Source of the DNA: Halapricum desulfuricans
GTDB taxonomy: Archaea; Halobacteriota; Halobacteria; Halobacteriales; Haloarculaceae
Reading direction: 5' to 3'
NCBI RefSeq assembly: GCF_017094525.1
Contig: NZ_CP064788.1
Coordinates: 434,001-498,000, forward strand
DNA length: 64,000 bases
The translations under genes and the position numbers were made by a program. The notes under the pieces were generated by a model. It had not been told where the DNA came from and ran no database searches. It worked only from the letters and a program-made list of their open reading frames with translations. Below, piece by piece: positions 62,874-64,000 of the stretch. How positions within the stretch are numbered: position 1 is the first letter of the stretch; every line of letters starts with the position of its first letter.

Positions 62874-64000
62874 CTACCGTCGACGCGACAGCGGCTCGCA
62901 GAGCCCCCACTCGTCGGTTCGGGGATCGAGGTTCGTCGGCTCGCTGCCGCGCTCGGTGAGGATGCCCGCGTGGAACAACATGGCCTTCAGCTGGAAGACC
63001 GTCGGCGAGTGGTAGCTCGCCCCCTCTTCGAGCACTGGCGTCCGGAGTTCGCCGTCGGCGGTCAGCGCACGCTCGCGCACGTCTTCGTCGCCTCGAAGGA
63101 AGAGCTCGACGGTGAAGGTCGGATGCTGCTCGTGGAGCCACGTGACGAGGTCGACCAGCGACGGACGGCCGAGGCCGTCGTCGTGCATCGTCTGCAGTTC
63201 GGTGACGAGCAACTCGGTAGCCGGATACTCGAAGACGACTCGTCGGGCGAGCTGGCCCCAGCGCGGCGCGAGGTCACGAAAGCGCTTGCGCGAGCGCTGC
63301 CACTGCTCGAAGGCGGCGAGCGCGTCGTCCAGAGCGGGATACTCCCGGAGCGCGAACCGGACGACCTCCTGCCCGAGCGAGGTGAGTCGGTAGCTCGCGC
63401 CGCGCTCGTCGATCAACCCCAGAAACGCCGCGCCGTCGATCGCGCCGTCGACCGCGCTGACGACGTGCGCCTCGAGCAACGCGCGGTGATCGCGGTCGTG
63501 AGCGAGCGCGAGCGGGACCGCCAGATAGTTCTTCGGGTGATTGAGACTGAAGTTGCGGTCGGCGACGCCCTGTGCGCTGGCCTGGAATCGGATCGCCGTG
63601 GCCTCCTCCGCGGTTCGGTTACCGACCACGCGCGGGCGTTCGAGTACCTCGATCGAACCGTCCGCTTCGACGCCGAGCACGCCGACGTTGAGCTGCCGGG
63701 CGAGCGTCCGGTCGGTCGCGGTGATCGCCCCGGCCGGCGCGCTGACGAACGCGACGTTGGCCTCGCCGAGCCGATCGTAGGCCTGGACGATGCCACGCTG
63801 GACGTCCACCCCGCCGCGCTTGCGGCCCTTGGCCTCGACGACGACCAGCGGCGGCTCGTCGCCGAGGCGATCGACCGCCAGGTACTCCGCCTCCAGTCTC
63901 CGGACGCCGATCAGATCCGGATAGCCCGAGCCGACCCGGACGTGATTAAAGGGCGCGAGAGCGGACGTGACCTCGGCGGCGATCTCGCGGTCCTCGACCC
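62874..64000 (-). CDS. PD-(D/E)XK nuclease-like protein (5' end beyond window)
   Basis: The minus-strand frame is open to the window edge. Upstream of the first GTG (63809) it continues VRVGSGYPDLIGVRRLEAEY and DEPPLVVVEAKGRKRGGVDV, which holds the nuclease core: Asp in GYPDLIG and Glu-x-Lys in VVEAKG. A helical C-terminal half follows (LGQEVVRFALREYPALDDAL). This resembles haloarchaeal proteins annotated as HTH/endonuclease-like, often of unknown function. It is at least 375 residues; the true start lies off the window. Confidence 0.8.
   Translation of the reverse strand, partial: VEDREIAAEVTSALAPFNHVRVGSGYPDLIGVRRLEAEYLAVDRLGDEPPLVVVEAKGRKRGGVDVQRGIVQAYDRLGEANVAFVSAPAGAITATDRTLARQLNVGVLGVEADGSIEVLERPRVVGNRTAEEATAIRFQASAQGVADRNFSLNHPKNYLAVPLALAHDRDHRALLEAHVVSAVDGAIDGAAFLGLIDERGASYRLTSLGQEVVRFALREYPALDDALAAFEQWQRSRKRFRDLAPRWGQLARRVVFEYPATELLVTELQTMHDDGLGRPSLVDLVTWLHEQHPTFTVELFLRGDEDVRERALTADGELRTPVLEEGASYHSPTVFQLKAMLFHAGILTERGSEPTNLDPRTDEWGLCEPLSRRR

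Overview
The window is a high-GC stretch of a haloarchaeal chromosome. The evidence is an acidic proteome, several leaderless promoters with TTTAT-type TATA boxes just upstream of start codons, and archaeal genes such as aIF5B, Nob1, geranylgeranyl reductase, ThiD-ThiN, RibL and a JAMM desampylase-like protein. A haloarchaeal type III PhaC and IS1341/IS200-IS605 elements of halophile type agree. Assignment to the Haloarcula/Halorhabdus side of the class is only an inference.

Layout. 0-13 kb: PHA synthase (5' end cut by the window edge), a phasin-like coiled-coil protein, a UspA protein, phosphoglycerate mutase, a first MutS, a DHH/RecJ-type nuclease with S1 and OB domains, and the JAMM-RibL pair. 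Around 13 kb: tRNA-Arg(GCG) followed by tandem copies of its own 3' end, the footprint of integration or recombination. 13-23 kb: DUF309 protein, beta-lactamase-fold hydrolase, ATP-dependent DNA ligase, a type II/IV-secretion-like membrane protein and ATPase pair, and a Sir2 deacylase. 23-25.6 kb: a regulator-PIN toxin-like pair whose PIN gene is cut in two by a TnpB element that also carries a 39-codon AbrB-type gene. 25.7-40 kb: sucCD, a PAS histidine kinase, an ABC exporter whose first permease carries a PrsW-like domain, trpCBA with a palindromic operator, a four-CBS protein, glycyl-tRNA synthetase and a dolichol-kinase-like protein.

40-48.6 kb is an accessory island, partly AT-rich, between dolichol kinase and aIF5B. 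It holds a decayed IS6-type element, a frameshifted small zinc protein, a five-gene run (small acidic protein, ParB-like, unknown, second ParB-like, GIY-YIG-like), a DDE transposase, and a two-gene soluble-plus-membrane operon resembling a defence module. 48.6-64 kb: aIF5B, PRC-barrel, Nob1, an RHH regulator with its operator, ThiD-ThiN, a PIN-like pair, geranylgeranyl reductase, a GcvT-family protein, an IS200/IS605 element with broken tnpB, a second MutS, and a PD-(D/E)XK protein running off the end.

The most unusual signal is a family of micro-hairpin cassettes. Each has two perfect 7-10 bp palindromes with 0-4 nt loops, separated by 5-10 bp that often contain TCATC. Architecture is conserved but stem sequence is not. 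They sit in the loops of two IS end-hairpins (23.9 kb, 56.6 kb), inside a tnpB that they frameshift (57.65 kb), inside the IS6 transposase relic (40.26 kb), and as an array beside an orphan IS end-hairpin (3.2-3.4 kb). A related in-frame hairpin repeat lies in a coding region at 13.95 kb. Comparing filled and empty IS end-hairpins within the window shows that these are insertions.
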